Source of the DNA: Pegea sp. RAD2-039
Taxonomy: Eukaryota > Chordata > Thaliacea > Salpida > Salpidae
Length of the DNA: 64,000 nt
Direction: 5' to 3'
Assembly (NCBI GenBank): GCA_034620365.1
Contig: JAQGEQ010000003.1
Coordinates: forward strand, 992,001 to 1,056,000
A program made the position numbers and the translations under genes. The notes beneath the pieces were generated by a model. That model did not search any database. It worked only from the letters and a program-made list of their open reading frames with translations, and was not told the origin of the DNA. Positions 14,101 through 25,861 of this stretch are shown piece after piece (the first letter of the stretch is position 1; each line of letters opens with the position of its first letter).

Positions 14101-17100
14101 ATTTAATACGATTGCAGTTTATGTTTTTAATAAAATTGATTTTTGGGAATTTATTTTGCTTCAGAAATCATGACAATTTTAAGAGTGATTTTCATAACGA
14201 ATTTGTCTGTTTGTTGTAAAAAATTACATTTTAACAATTATTAATTCATATAGGTGGTTCCTAGATAAAACTTTCTTCAGTAAGTACAGTTTATTACCTC
14301 TTAAATTTGAGATGTAAAAAGTTATTTTCTATTATACCTTTAATAAAACGTTTAAAACTTTAACTGTGAGCAATAAAACAAAACTTAATTGATCATTTTA
14401 AAATAATTAGCCCAAAATTTTCGTTTGAAGTTAAAAATTTGAAAAATGTTTATCCTATTTAAATTTTATTTTTACGATATAAATCTGTATTTAACAGATA
14501 AGTAAAATAAATAAAACACTGAATATTGAAATTATAAATTGGTTACATGCAGTGCTTTCAAAAAACTTGCAATGATAACTTATGCTTTTATTTAGAAACT
14601 GCAGATATCACCTTGTTAAGTATATTAGAATATTTTAACAAAATAGCAAATAAAATAGATATAAATAAATGAAATAATCATAAATCTTTGATTAAAACTA
14701 AATTGATAAAGTTTGGCTTATAATTTGTCATTTAATGATAGCTTTTAAAAGCAAATATAACTTAACAAACTTGAATTTACGGGCATTATAAATAATGATA
14801 ACCTATAAATGTTGTTGTCAAATAGAAGACATCTTCAGTTTTTAAGCGTCATTCCTAAAAATGAGTCTAACTATTTGACCTTTAATTGCAAGGATTTGAT
14901 GCTGGACAGTTCAAACTCACTTGGGTATACATCATTAAGATTAACTAGTTTTAAATGTAATTTATAGCCTCAGATAGAGAAACTGTTTATTTCAGCTCAG
15001 TCTAACCCGTTTTTTATTTCCACACAAAAGTTTATTGATATAAAAAAGTTTTGTTAGCTCCAGAAATAATCAACTCCTTATTTCACTGAGAAGAAGTCTC
15101 ATTTCCTGATTTTGATTAATAAGTCGAACTTTAATAAATTTGAAGTATAATCTTTAAACAATCTTTGCTATTAACTGAAAGGTGTACTGAGTTTTTTCCG
15201 GTTTTATTTTAATGCTAAACCGCAAGATATGTTGATAAAATGCTTTAAAACTTTCTTAAGACAGTTGAATTACTTGTAAGAATAAAAAGCAGCTATAAAA
15301 GTTTATTTTGAATTTATAGCAGCCCCTAACACAAAATTTAACTTCTATTTAATGCTATCGATCATTTAGTTTGTCGGATGCCGCTGACAGCTCAAAATAA
15401 TTCAATTCTTGCAGCTATTATTTAGAGAACTGTTCATGGAATGTAAAACCACAAAAAAAAGTCTAGAAAAGTCTTAAGGATCAATGCAAAATTTTTGAAG
15501 CAAAATACTTTAAAAGTATTACAAACTTGTCAACAAATTTTAGATGTATCTTGTTAGGATTTTGTTGATATATAAAAATATTTCAGTTATTTTCAAACTA
15601 CCATATTATCGCAAATAGTTTGATAAGATTTAAAATAGTAAGTTGCTTAAAATACTTTTCAAGTAAAATGATGTTTAAACTATTTCAAGAGCTGAATTTA
15701 TTCCGTGGGTGATTTACAAGCAACTATTAAAAACAACTTGTTTTTGTGCTTGGTACTTACTATTTTAGCTTTTAATGAATTTAATTTTCAACGATTTTCT
15801 AAATTATAAATAATTTTCTGACACTTCCCAGTCAATATAACTTCTTTTGAGCTTCAAGTAAAACGCGAGATGAAAAATGTGTTATTCTTAGTGGCTGGTA
15901 ATTTCACGAACAAGTAATGTAAATTACCTCCACGCTAATACTATTTATAAAATATTTATTAAGCTCTCATTACAGAAATATGGAATTCAGTGTAAATTAT
16001 CTTGTGGTGTTTTATTTGTAAAGCTGTAAAGTAACTAAATAAGTTTCAACATTGCTAATATAGAAACTGAACTTCAACAACAATTTGTTTGTTTTTTTAG
16101 ATTCTAAAAGAAATTTCGTTAAACTTTAACAGTACAAAAACATGATACTTCTTTTTTAAGTTTCTTTCAAACTCATTCAGTTGCTGGGTAACAAAAGTGT
16201 TTTTATTCATGAGTAATTTTTCAGTGAAATAGCTGAACACAAAATTATAGATATAGAGATATGCAATTATGCTAATTATGTGTTTAACCAGTTTAAATGC
16301 TTCTTATTAAGAAAATTAAGTATTATTTGTTGTTAAATTTAACTATAGTTATAAATCTAAGCTTATAAATCATCTAACAGAGTATTTATTTGATGTAACT
16401 ACAAAAAATAAACTAAGTGTAAGAATTTCTTCAAAGAATACAGATTCTTATCACTTATCTAAAGAAAAAATATAAATGAAAAAATAATGGCAGTCAGTAA
16501 AAAGAGTTGCTATTACTTTATACATTGTTCTAACGTTTAATAATAACTTTTCGAAATTGAATCATTGATAAATTTGCTACGGATCGTACAATGTCAAAAT
16601 AACTGCCATGTAGTACTTTCAACCCCAATTAAATCGATGGAAACTTCACGCTATATTTAGCTAGTCTTCGCTATTCTAAGCAAGGTTTTATAAAGTTTGC
16701 AAGCCTAGTCTCAAGTTTCGTAACTGCAGCATCGTTAGGCCTTTTTTTATACAAATCAAAATATAATTTCGCTAATGACAAGCTTAACAAGCTCGGTTGT
16801 CTACAGCTGACGACATCAAACTTAAATGAGTTAAAACCATAAAATTTGTGTCGTTTGCTTAAGTTGTCTTTGCGTTTTTCTGCGTGGTCACATTAAACAA
16901 AGTTTGAAATGTTCTTTCATACTCAATTTTGTTGAGTGATCAGCTTGTCAAAAGCTAGCTACAATTTCTGTTTCTTTTATCATTCAAACTCTATTTTCAT
17001 CGCTTCCTGTATCATAAATGTACCTTTGAGACGTCTGTCTCATTATTCTTATTTTTCTGCACACTTTCAAAGTAAAACATTATAATTTGGCATGATAAAT

Positions 17101-18000
17101 CGTTAAAACGTTAATATTCCACATCTAATTATAGTCGACCATCTTACAAGCTGTATGTTAGTTGCAAAAATCAAGCGCTGTCATTGAGTGAAAGAATTGG
17201 TAAAGAGTTTTTATCATTAGGGTCTCGATTTTTTTTTGCTTTTATGCATTTAATCAGCTTTCAACTAAAGTATCAACTAAAGCAAGTACGATTATAAAAT
17301 ACAGTTTCTTAGAAACAATTGCTCTGGTATTTGCTATAAGAAATCAAAATGTTTCAAGTTACTCATAATTAAACGAAACTATTGGTGCTGGTAAATAAAG
17401 AAGCTAGTAATTAGATAAAAGCTTTTTAATATATTCAATCGTGTTGCATATTTAAAAATTAAAGCTAAAAAATGAATAAAATCTTGTTGAAAAAACGAAA
17501 TTTTCAGCTGATTTTGTGTCTGTTAAAGGTATAGTAATCCATCAATTGTATTTCAACTATTGTACTGTTTGTTTGACAGTTAGGGTGATCACTAGATATG
17601 TGTTCGATATCTTGTGAAGGCGGTGAAGTGAAAAGGTAAAGTAAGCAGAATTACTTTCTAAATTTAAACAAAAATTTTTATTTAATAAAGCGTAGCCATG
17701 CTTATCACTGAAACTCAGGGTAAAAAGCAAACAATTTACAATTTTATATAAAAACATAATTTAAACGATCACCAAATAGCTTTTTCAATGACAAAATAGA
17801 TAAGAAAATAAAAGCAAATTTAATTTTGAAGTATAAATGTAAACAAGAAGTTGATGTAGCAGCACTAGAAAAAATATTTTTGGCAACACAAATTTGTGTT
17901 CCACGCTAATTATTTTTGGACAGCACAAGTTGCTATGAAAGAATATATCTCGTATTTTACTGGCAGATTGACGATAAAAGGTTGACTTAAGCCTATACTG
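8184..18000. other. AT-rich gene-free stretch with minor islands
   Basis: No supported gene. The short open frames (9897-10094 minus, 11180-11392 minus, 13141-13326 plus, 17557-17757 minus) use A/T-rich codons and show no motifs. Slightly GC-richer patches occur at about 9.2-9.4 kb, with two GGCGCC palindromes, and 16.65-16.9 kb. Poly-T and poly-A runs are frequent. Nothing else stands out. Confidence 0.55.
9219..9407. promoter_or_regulatory. Two GGCGCC palindromes 183 bp apart
   Basis: GGCGCC occurs at 9219-9224 and 9402-9407, in the contexts TACGGCGCCAATTT and AGTGGCGCCATTTC. In DNA this AT-rich the hexamer should be rare. A similar pair lies upstream of the NET gene (29174 and 29218). A regulatory role is inference only. 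Confidence 0.2.
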
Positions 18001-18131
18001 TCTGTCATCGAGTGGTATTGTTTCGATGAGCTTGTAGCTGAGATGACACCAGCTGTCGAGGAGCACAAACGAAGAGATGCTAAAATGGTTTTACCGCAAC
18101 CATTGAAAGCTTTTCAGACTATCGCAAACGC
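18001..18131. promoter_or_regulatory. GC-rich island, coding or regulatory
   Basis: 18001-18120 is about 44% GC by my count, in a desert below 30%. The plus frame is open from after a TGA near 17983 to 18231 and includes ATG at 18043 (MTPAVEEHKRRDAKMVLPQP). The minus frame is also open from 18066 downward. Because both strands are open and neither peptide is recognisable, the compositional island is the firm observation. It could be an exon of an unknown gene or an enhancer-like element. Confidence 0.3.
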
Positions 18132-21100
18132 GTCTAACCTTTTTTTACTATCATATAATTTCACTTACTCTTTGATTTTGAGTGACATCCTTAAATTGTA
18201 TGTTGCTAGAAGCTGTGAATTGTTTAACTGACAGCGTAGATCCTTTCTTTTTTTCTTTTTGGAGCTTGATAGATTGGCTTTTGATGTCTGTCATTTACTT
18301 TAGGAAGCTTGTTACCAAACCTTCTTTAATCATTTTACTTTCGTATTTAATTTTCATCAGTTCTTTTGAAATGTTGAAAATTGAAAACAATTATTAAATC
18401 TTTTATCTGAAAATTTAATTTCAATTTTTTAACGGACAATTCAATCAATTATTTTAAACTCCAATCATTTGATCATATACTGCCACAATAATTGTTATTC
18501 AGTATTAAAAAAAGTGCTTGACTAATAGCAACAGATTCAACAACTCATCATTATTCACAGAAGACATTATTAGTAAAATGAAATCCTATTTGTGATGAAA
18601 GAATAATAATACCATTGAAGAGCTACAGACACAAGTTTTGTTTGAATTTTCACTAATCGAACTTTACAGCTCTTAAAAGTTTCTTATAAAAACTTCAATT
18701 TATTTGTCAATTGTTCATAGTCTCGTAGAAATGTAATTACGGTACCGAGTTGTTAACGTGGTAAAAAGGAAGCTAAAAACAGCTGCACCAACTACATCAG
18801 TAATTTATCAAAAGCAGACAAGTCACATACATTGGTAAAAATTTGAAGGATTTTACTAATAAAAACGAAGAAAGACAGCTAGTAAAAGTTTATCACAATC
18901 ATTACAAATCTCCGGATCTACTTCATAACACAAATGACCTCAGTGATCTCCATTGCACCTGTTAGCGTAGTAAAATGACTTTTAGCGTTAGTCTTTTGGG
19001 CAATTTGGAGCTAAAGGCATCTATCTTACTCTAAGCATTTGCTTTTGATCGTTCATTGGTGTTAAAAAATAAGTTTTGAGGGGAAAAGAAAGAGCAAATA
19101 GAGAAATAGAAACTGAGACGAAAAGAGCGGCGAACTTTGAAGCCGTATCCTTTGATTTAGAATAGCTTTCAATTGTAGTTATCTTAATTCATCAATTTCC
19201 AACCATATGCGTAGTGCTGTTATCATTTTCTATTTCAATATCAAGCATCAACGACCAAACCAGTTTGGTTTAAAGCTTCTTCAACCCAACAAAGTTGTCA
19301 AAAAACTAAGCAGAAAACGCTGGAGTAAGACTTACCCAAACATGACCCTATAAGATCTATAGAGGAAGATAAAACATTTTTGTTAAATAGAAGATTGATT
19401 TAATTACAAGACATCATAGAAACAGTTCATTTGTTTTACTGCAGATCAAAACTATCATCTCTACTTCTTAAACTCTAAATACATAAAACGCCACTTTCCT
19501 ATAGTTTCATTCAACTTTTGATTTTAATGTAATTTTTAAGCGTCAAAGATTATATTCAAAACCTTTTGTAATATTGTAACTATTGTTCGAAAGATTTTGG
19601 AATTTTTTTATTGTCACGGACAGAAGAAAAACTCTTTGATTTTAAACAAAAACATTTTAATCACTGATCTCACGAAAGGGAGATTAATTATGAATATTTG
19701 GAATTGATAAACTTGTAAGCTTTTAATTGCTTTTAAGCCATCCAATTTCAAACAAATAGTGTGCTATTGTTTAACTTGCCATTTACTAAAAATTCTCTAT
19801 TCTTCAAGCAACTTTTTAGCTCAATAACTTTAATAATTTTCATTTTTCTACAGTCTTAGAACAACTATAGGACTAAATGAAAACAAATACATAAAATATC
19901 AATTTAAAATATGATAACAATCAAGTAATTAATGTTGCAAAACTTCAAAACTGTAATTCTTTTGCATAAAACTCCTACTGAAGCAGCAAAGTTATATTCA
20001 GAAGCAGATTTATAGTTTTATGATAGAACATTAATTGCACAGTTGATAGAATTAAAATTTATTCATCACTGTAGTTGTGTGTTTTAAAATTTAGCCCTGT
20101 GCGCATATTTGACAAATAAACTATGCTATATAAATAATCCTAACTTATATATTGATCTATTGAGATAAAATATGTCTAAGATTGATGGAATTTAAATACA
20201 AAATTGGCTATTAATACTTTAGACATATAAGGCGGTTTGTTCAAAACTATAAATGATAAATTTAATCTGTTTTAAATTGTTGTTTAAAATCTAAAGTTTT
20301 TTTCTATTGTTATTACTTACAAGTACATTTACTTACAATCATTTTTATTTATTTTTGTTATCACAATTATCATAACAATGCTTTTATAACATGAAAAATT
20401 GCTTACTTTTTTATTTTTAAATTGAAATTTATTTGAAATTATAGAAGACTATAATTTTGTATAAACTACTCGTGTTTAAATTTTTATAGCAGAAATTTCA
20501 TTTTTCTGAGTTAAACGTTGTTTTCTCAATTTGTATTTACAAAGAGCGAGAAAAAGAGGACGTATACATAAAATATAGAATATTAAAAGTTGATGCTGTT
20601 GCTTATATGATTATAAATAATTACATTAAATACAAACTAAAACATGAAACATAATTTTTTAATTTATTTGTTGTTTTAACCAATTGTTATTGTTATGATT
20701 AGTTTTTTATTGTCTGATGGTAATCTTATTCCCTGTAAATAATTTAATATATCTATGACTTGGTGTTATAAACAAGCTTATAGGTGTTTGTTGAACAGTA
20801 AAGTTTCTAAGTAAATAACAAAGAATGAAAACTCTTTCTTAACTTATTTCTTACACTTTAGATCAAGATATTTAATTGTTTTAAGTAATCATGTTTAACC
20901 AAGTGATAGAATTGTCTAGTTACAAAAATGAAATGAAAAACAGTTTTTCAGGTTTTTTTTTGGAGGATTTTAGTAAAGTTTTCTTTAAAAATTCATTCTG
21001 ACAAATAAAACATATAAGACTATGTTTTGACGAAGATTGATTTCTTTTATGCTAAGTTAATAGATTACCATTAAATATCGCCCAAACGTGAAATACCTAT

Positions 21101-21428
21101 TCTAGAAAAAAAAAGTTAATAGCTACCAAAGTCTTACTTTTTATTGGCAAAGAAAGCTAGCACAGCTGAAGTTAAAGAGACAAACAAGCTAAAAGAATTA
21201 GTTGACTGCCTGAAATAAACAGCTACAGTTATAAGGAAATTACTAATGGCCTTAGCATCAATAGTTTGTGTCACAATGGAACTTTACTTCATGATGTATA
21301 CAATAAAGCTTTTAATGACTCAACGCTTATAATATTATCACGAAATCTATTAAACTCGTTTTTACTACTAAGCAGTAAGTAAGAAAGAGTTTTACTCTTA
21401 TAAAATGTTAGTTAAATCAGGCGTGTAG
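18132..21428. other. AT-rich gene-free stretch
   Basis: No coding region, RNA gene or transposon is supported. A mildly GC-richer purine-rich patch lies at 19.08-19.15 kb. The part from about 20.2 to 20.8 kb is especially A/T-rich. Confidence 0.55.
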
Positions 21429-21701
21429 CTTAGAAAAACAAATAATAATAAATCACCTTTGAGTAGCATGTGCATAGTAATGAATGGTAATTCACCCCTT
21501 GCGTGTCAATGTGTAAATGCTGACGACCACGTGACTAGAAGTAAGTTTGCATCACCTTATGTTGAACTTTTACAACTGATCAATCAAATGGCATCAGTAG
21601 TGAAGGGTGATCGTCACGAAATTTCTCAATCTCTAACGTCTCTTGTTCAATGGTTAAAAGCAGAACATTCGAATAAAGTTAAATTGAAATTAAAACTATA
21701 G
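21429..21701 (+). CDS. Candidate small protein or terminal exon
   Basis: The frame is open from after TAG (21426-21428) to TAG at 21699-21701. The first ATG is at 21468, giving about 77 residues; a second in-frame ATG at 21480 is equally possible. The region 21481-21660 is 39% GC by count and has a codon mix unlike chance ORFs nearby. The peptide runs MNGNSPLACQCVNADD, then a soluble, helix-like segment (YVELLQLINQMASVVKGD, then SQSLTSLVQWLKAEH), then a lysine/leucine tail KVKLKLKL. No signal peptide or membrane segment is visible. I do not recognise the family. It lies 2.3 kb beyond the NET gene's polyadenylation cluster and faces it. It may be an exon whose partners are outside view or very short. 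It contains a CACGTG at 21528-21533. Confidence 0.4.
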   Translation, partial: LRKTNNNKSPLSSMCIVMNGNSPLACQCVNADDHVTRSKFASPYVELLQLINQMASVVKGDRHEISQSLTSLVQWLKAEHSNKVKLKLKL

Positions 21702-24006
21702 GTCATGAACCCTCAATCTTGTACATCACTATTTTGGTGATGGATTATTCATTTACCTACTTTATGAAATACAATTTCCGCTGTTCGCAGATATAAATGA
21801 ATTTATTAAAACATTAGTAGCTTGATAAGATAGTAAAATATTAAACTACTAAGCTTCGATCTTATAGACAGTTTTAGATGTAAAATTTAATATAAATATA
21901 ACGCTCTAAATTAATTATTTTCATCATCAAAAATTTCCTTTTAATATTTACCTCAATCAGTAAATAAATACTAGCACCTTTGATTTCCTTTAATTAAGAA
22001 ATAAAACTTTCAATAAAATATTATATGTTACGGCAGTTTGAATCAAAGCCTTTTACAAACAGTTAGATCTCTTTGAAGTTATCGATGGATACTAGCTGGC
22101 AAGGTTTAAACAGGTGAAATACTTTGTTGATATACCTGTATATTTGCAAGGCAAACATTGATTGTTGATTTGAACACCTTTATCTACATTCGTATATCTT
22201 CCTTTTGATAAATAGTAAAAAGTGATTCAAATTTAAAAAATAATTTTGAAATCTATTTTTATACCTTTCTATTTTTTAAATACAAAATTTCATTAACTTG
22301 AAGTTTTCATTCAAAACTTTCTGCTTGAATATACAAGCTAATTCAACATCATTCAGCTGATGCAAAGAAAATTAAAATTATTGATGTCGAAGAGCTGCGA
22401 AAAGTATTTTTAAGGTAGGTGACAAAGACCAAATAAGTCAGACATGTCAACTGACAAGCTTAAAGGCTTTTTGCAACCATTACTAACATTTACTCTTTTA
22501 TTTGACGCAAAAAGCTTTTGCTAGTCTTACTTCGTTCACGATTGCTTAGTGATAATCCTAAGCAGCTGCCTCATGGTTACAAAAGGTGAAAGTTAAACAG
22601 CATGTAGCATACATTTCAATGACGCCCATTTATAGCATAAACTAGCACAAGCTACGTATATGAGAGCACAAAAGAGGAACTTCATTTGATTAATGATGCT
22701 CATTGTTGTTTTTACGACAAATGTCTTTTTAGTTACGATTGTCAAGCTTCAAATTGATATTGATTTGATTGAATTTAAAAAGTGACAAGAAAGTGGACAA
22801 AAAAGTTTAATCAAAAGTATCGTAAAGTGGATGCAATGTGAAAAAAGCCAGCTGCTGTCTGAATTAAAATTCCTTTTCGTTAAATTGAAGCTAATATATT
22901 ACCAGTATTCATAAGCAATTGTAGCTGTTTATGTGTCAGATTATCTTTTTAAATAATTGATCATCATATGCCAAAGGGAGAACTGCTTGACAAACTTAAA
23001 TTTAATTTTTTATTTTCTCTATTTTACTGAAAAAATTGTCAAACTTCAAAATTACTCTTTTTGAAATTAGAATTCAATCATCTTTTTTCATCATATATAA
23101 AATCTTAAAGTAAGAAACCCATGACTTCTAACTTGCATACTTTTACTTAGGGTCAAACGTACAGCTTTTACATATCATAAGATAAATTGAAGCATGTCAG
23201 CAACACTAATTCATTTGTTACGCATATTTTACCGGCTTTACAACCTCTATTCTTTCCATTTTCTGTAATTTTTGTTTCAAGGCGTTGCTAAATGTACATC
23301 CATATCAACTAAAGATTTTTCTCAAAATAATTGTATTAACTATCATATATTTAACGGTTTTCATTCATCTTATTGAAGAGTAGGCTGTTTTACAAAAATC
23401 TATGAAAATAAATTACTTTTTTCATTCTAAAAGTTAGTTATTTTAGCAAAAAATAAAAATACTTGAAAGGTTTTTGCAAATAATTTTTTAATATTTCTTG
23501 AATGATTTCATAAGTAACAAACAAGTATTATTGACACAAAAGAAGAACGTGACATAAAATAAAAGAGAAAAACAAAAAGTAGTAATAATAATAACAACAA
23601 CAGATTAAAGCAGAAAACACGAAAAATCGAGTTATTAGCCAATAGAATACACTTCATAAAAGCGTCTAATTTAGCCGATATAATTTCTTCATTCTTCTAT
23701 AGATTGTAAAACTTATAGAGAAAATGATTCAGATTTAATAGAAGCAGCGTTTGTAGTTATCTAATCAAGCTACAGTTATCAAATTTGTCTTTATCATAGC
23801 AAGTAAGATGATGAAACAGTCCTTCAACTCTATCTTTAGTTTTTCTTTAGATTCAATTCAAAAAATATTCATAATAGATATAGCTATTCATAAGAAGATA
23901 AAAACTCTTTTAACACTAGTGTTCTATGATAAACAAAATTAAATAACAAGAACTGGGTAGAGTTTGTAATTATAATTTAACCTTTGCATGACTAAATATG
24001 AATAAT
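21702..24006. other. Gene-free stretch between two convergent units
   Basis: A/T-rich sequence with no supported gene. Small GC-richer patches occur around 22.38-22.70 kb. It separates the plus-strand candidate frame ending at 21701 from the NET gene's 3' end on the minus strand. Confidence 0.5.
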
Positions 24007-24048
24007 TTTATTTTATTTACTAATTACGTTTTTATCTATTACTTTATT
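24007..24048 (-). terminator. Cluster of AATAAA poly(A) signals for NET gene
   Basis: On the minus strand AATAAA occurs at 24012-24007, 24017-24012 and 24048-24043. These lie 470-510 nt downstream of the NET stop codon. I saw no AATAAA between the stop and this cluster, so it is the likely cleavage and polyadenylation region, with a 3' UTR of roughly 0.5 kb. Confidence 0.5.
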
Positions 24049-24517
24049 TAGTTAATCAAAAACCAATCTTATAAATTGATTTATAATTTTTATATGTTAC
24101 AATTAGTGTCAATGTAGCATCAGAAGTTTCCGTTGTTTTTATAATCACAATAAAAATGATCTTATTGAAAGTAGTACCTAAAACAGTTTTCACCGTATTA
24201 CTTTCAAGTAGATAAAAGATTAAACGTAAAAGTTTTGTAAAAGACCATTATTAAAGTAGCTTACAAAATGTCTGAATGCAGACAAAAGAAAAGATTATTG
24301 ACCATAAAAGACAAATATGATCAACCAAAATATCTTAGTGTCAACTTAAAGAAAACCTACATGCTATTCAATAATTATCACCCAATCAATCAATCAATCA
24401 AAAACAAATAAAAAAGAAGCTCGTTAACGTTGAGCTTTGTAGAAAACTCGGATTATTCTTCTTCCATCCGGATTTTGTGGCAGTAAATAAACCGAAAATT
24501 TATAATCTGATTAGTTG
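24049..24517 (-). other. Putative 3' UTR of the NET gene
   Basis: This is non-coding sequence between the stop codon and the poly(A) signal cluster. It is A/T-rich and includes a short CAAT-unit repeat at 24383-24401. The extent is inferred from the first good AATAAA signals downstream. Confidence 0.45.
24383..24401. repeat. (CAAT)n microsatellite
   Basis: Four and a half tandem copies of CAAT (CAATCAATCAATCAATCAA) within the putative 3' UTR. Confidence 0.9.
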
Positions 24518-25861
24518 TTAATGGTATGAGAAGCTATCAAACCGCTGTCCATATAACCCAAAGGGAGGGCAATATGGTCCAACCCCAGCTGCCACTGGTA
24601 AGGAAGGTACACTTGTTAGAGAGTTAAAGATACCATTTGGTTGTTTGTAAGGATTGACCCCATAACGACTTAAAGGACTTGTGCTTCGAACCATTAAGCT
24701 TGCTGCTAACTGGCTATGAGCTGCTGGTGACATGGCAGCAAGAGCTTGCTGCTGGATATAAGCATAAGGGTTGCTTGAAAGCTTGTCTAAGCTAGGCATT
24801 AAATACCCAACAGATGAACCAACCGTGTTTCCAGCTCCGGTAGAAGCTGAAGAAGGAGTAATAGTGTGACTTCGTAGATGTGCCAAAAGTTCATCTGCTG
24901 TTGCAAACATCTTTCCACAACTAACTGAACCTACATTCCAGTTACAGATATGGGGCGTAACTTCAACACTAGCTGATGTGGAAGCTGGGACATTTGTTGG
25001 TATGTTGATGTCACGACGCGCTGCTGCCAGCATCATTTGCATATAATATGACATAGCAGGATTTTGAAGTGAAAATAATGGTGCTCCTAGTTGAGAGTTC
25101 TTTAAATTATCCAGACAAGTTGTTCCAGCTACATGGGGTACTTGACAATTGACGCAAAATGGGTCGTACATTGACATCACTTGGTTAGGTGCTCCTAATG
25201 TATTATGACCAGCGAACGAGCTAGAAGCTGTAGCGAAACCATTTGTACGAGAGATGCCATTATACAGGGAAGTGATAGCCTGCTTTTGACGATGATCATG
25301 TTTGTTGCTGTTGGTGATGACTTCTTCGGAAGATCGAGGTCTATTAGGATATTGTTGTGGCTTGTGGGACTCGATGTTATTGTTAGTTATAGCTTCTGAA
25401 CGGTGTTGCTGCTGGTGTTGAGTAGAATCGTTTGTAACACCTTCATGTTTTACTCTTTTTCTTGGCTCTAAACTTCGATCGAGACCATGGGGAGATGTCC
25501 GTGATTTTTTCACTGGAGGAGATGTACCAGCTACTGGGGACTTGCTACGCTTCTGTATGTTAGAAAGCTTTAAATCAAGAGGATCATTCTTAGATGGTGA
25601 TGATTTTAGGTGGCACCCTTTTGAGTCTGACATGTACACTGGCTTGTTTAGACTAGTGACCGAGTTATTCAAGTTACCGTCCTTGCGAGCTGTTTCATGA
25701 TTGGACGATATCTTGTTTGCTAATCCGTCATTATTAGCTGAGAGCCCAGCGAATGACGCAATAACTTTTTTTCTCGTCGGAATTTTAGAGGGTGAGCAAT
25801 CCTTGCCAATGGCACTGCATGTTTTTGCCAATAGTACTAGAGGACTTTGCTTCAAATCAAT
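24518..25861 (-). other. NET gene exon 2 (terminal coding exon)
   Basis: The exon encodes residues 23-469, from IDLKQSPLVLL to the stop after FDSFSYH. The acceptor is CTCTCTTCTATTACAG followed by ATT, a textbook pyrimidine tract plus CAG, in phase 0. The exon is clearly GC-richer than the flanking DNA. The C-terminus lies eight residues past GLYGQ, as usual in this family, so the 3' end looks complete. Confidence 0.92.
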
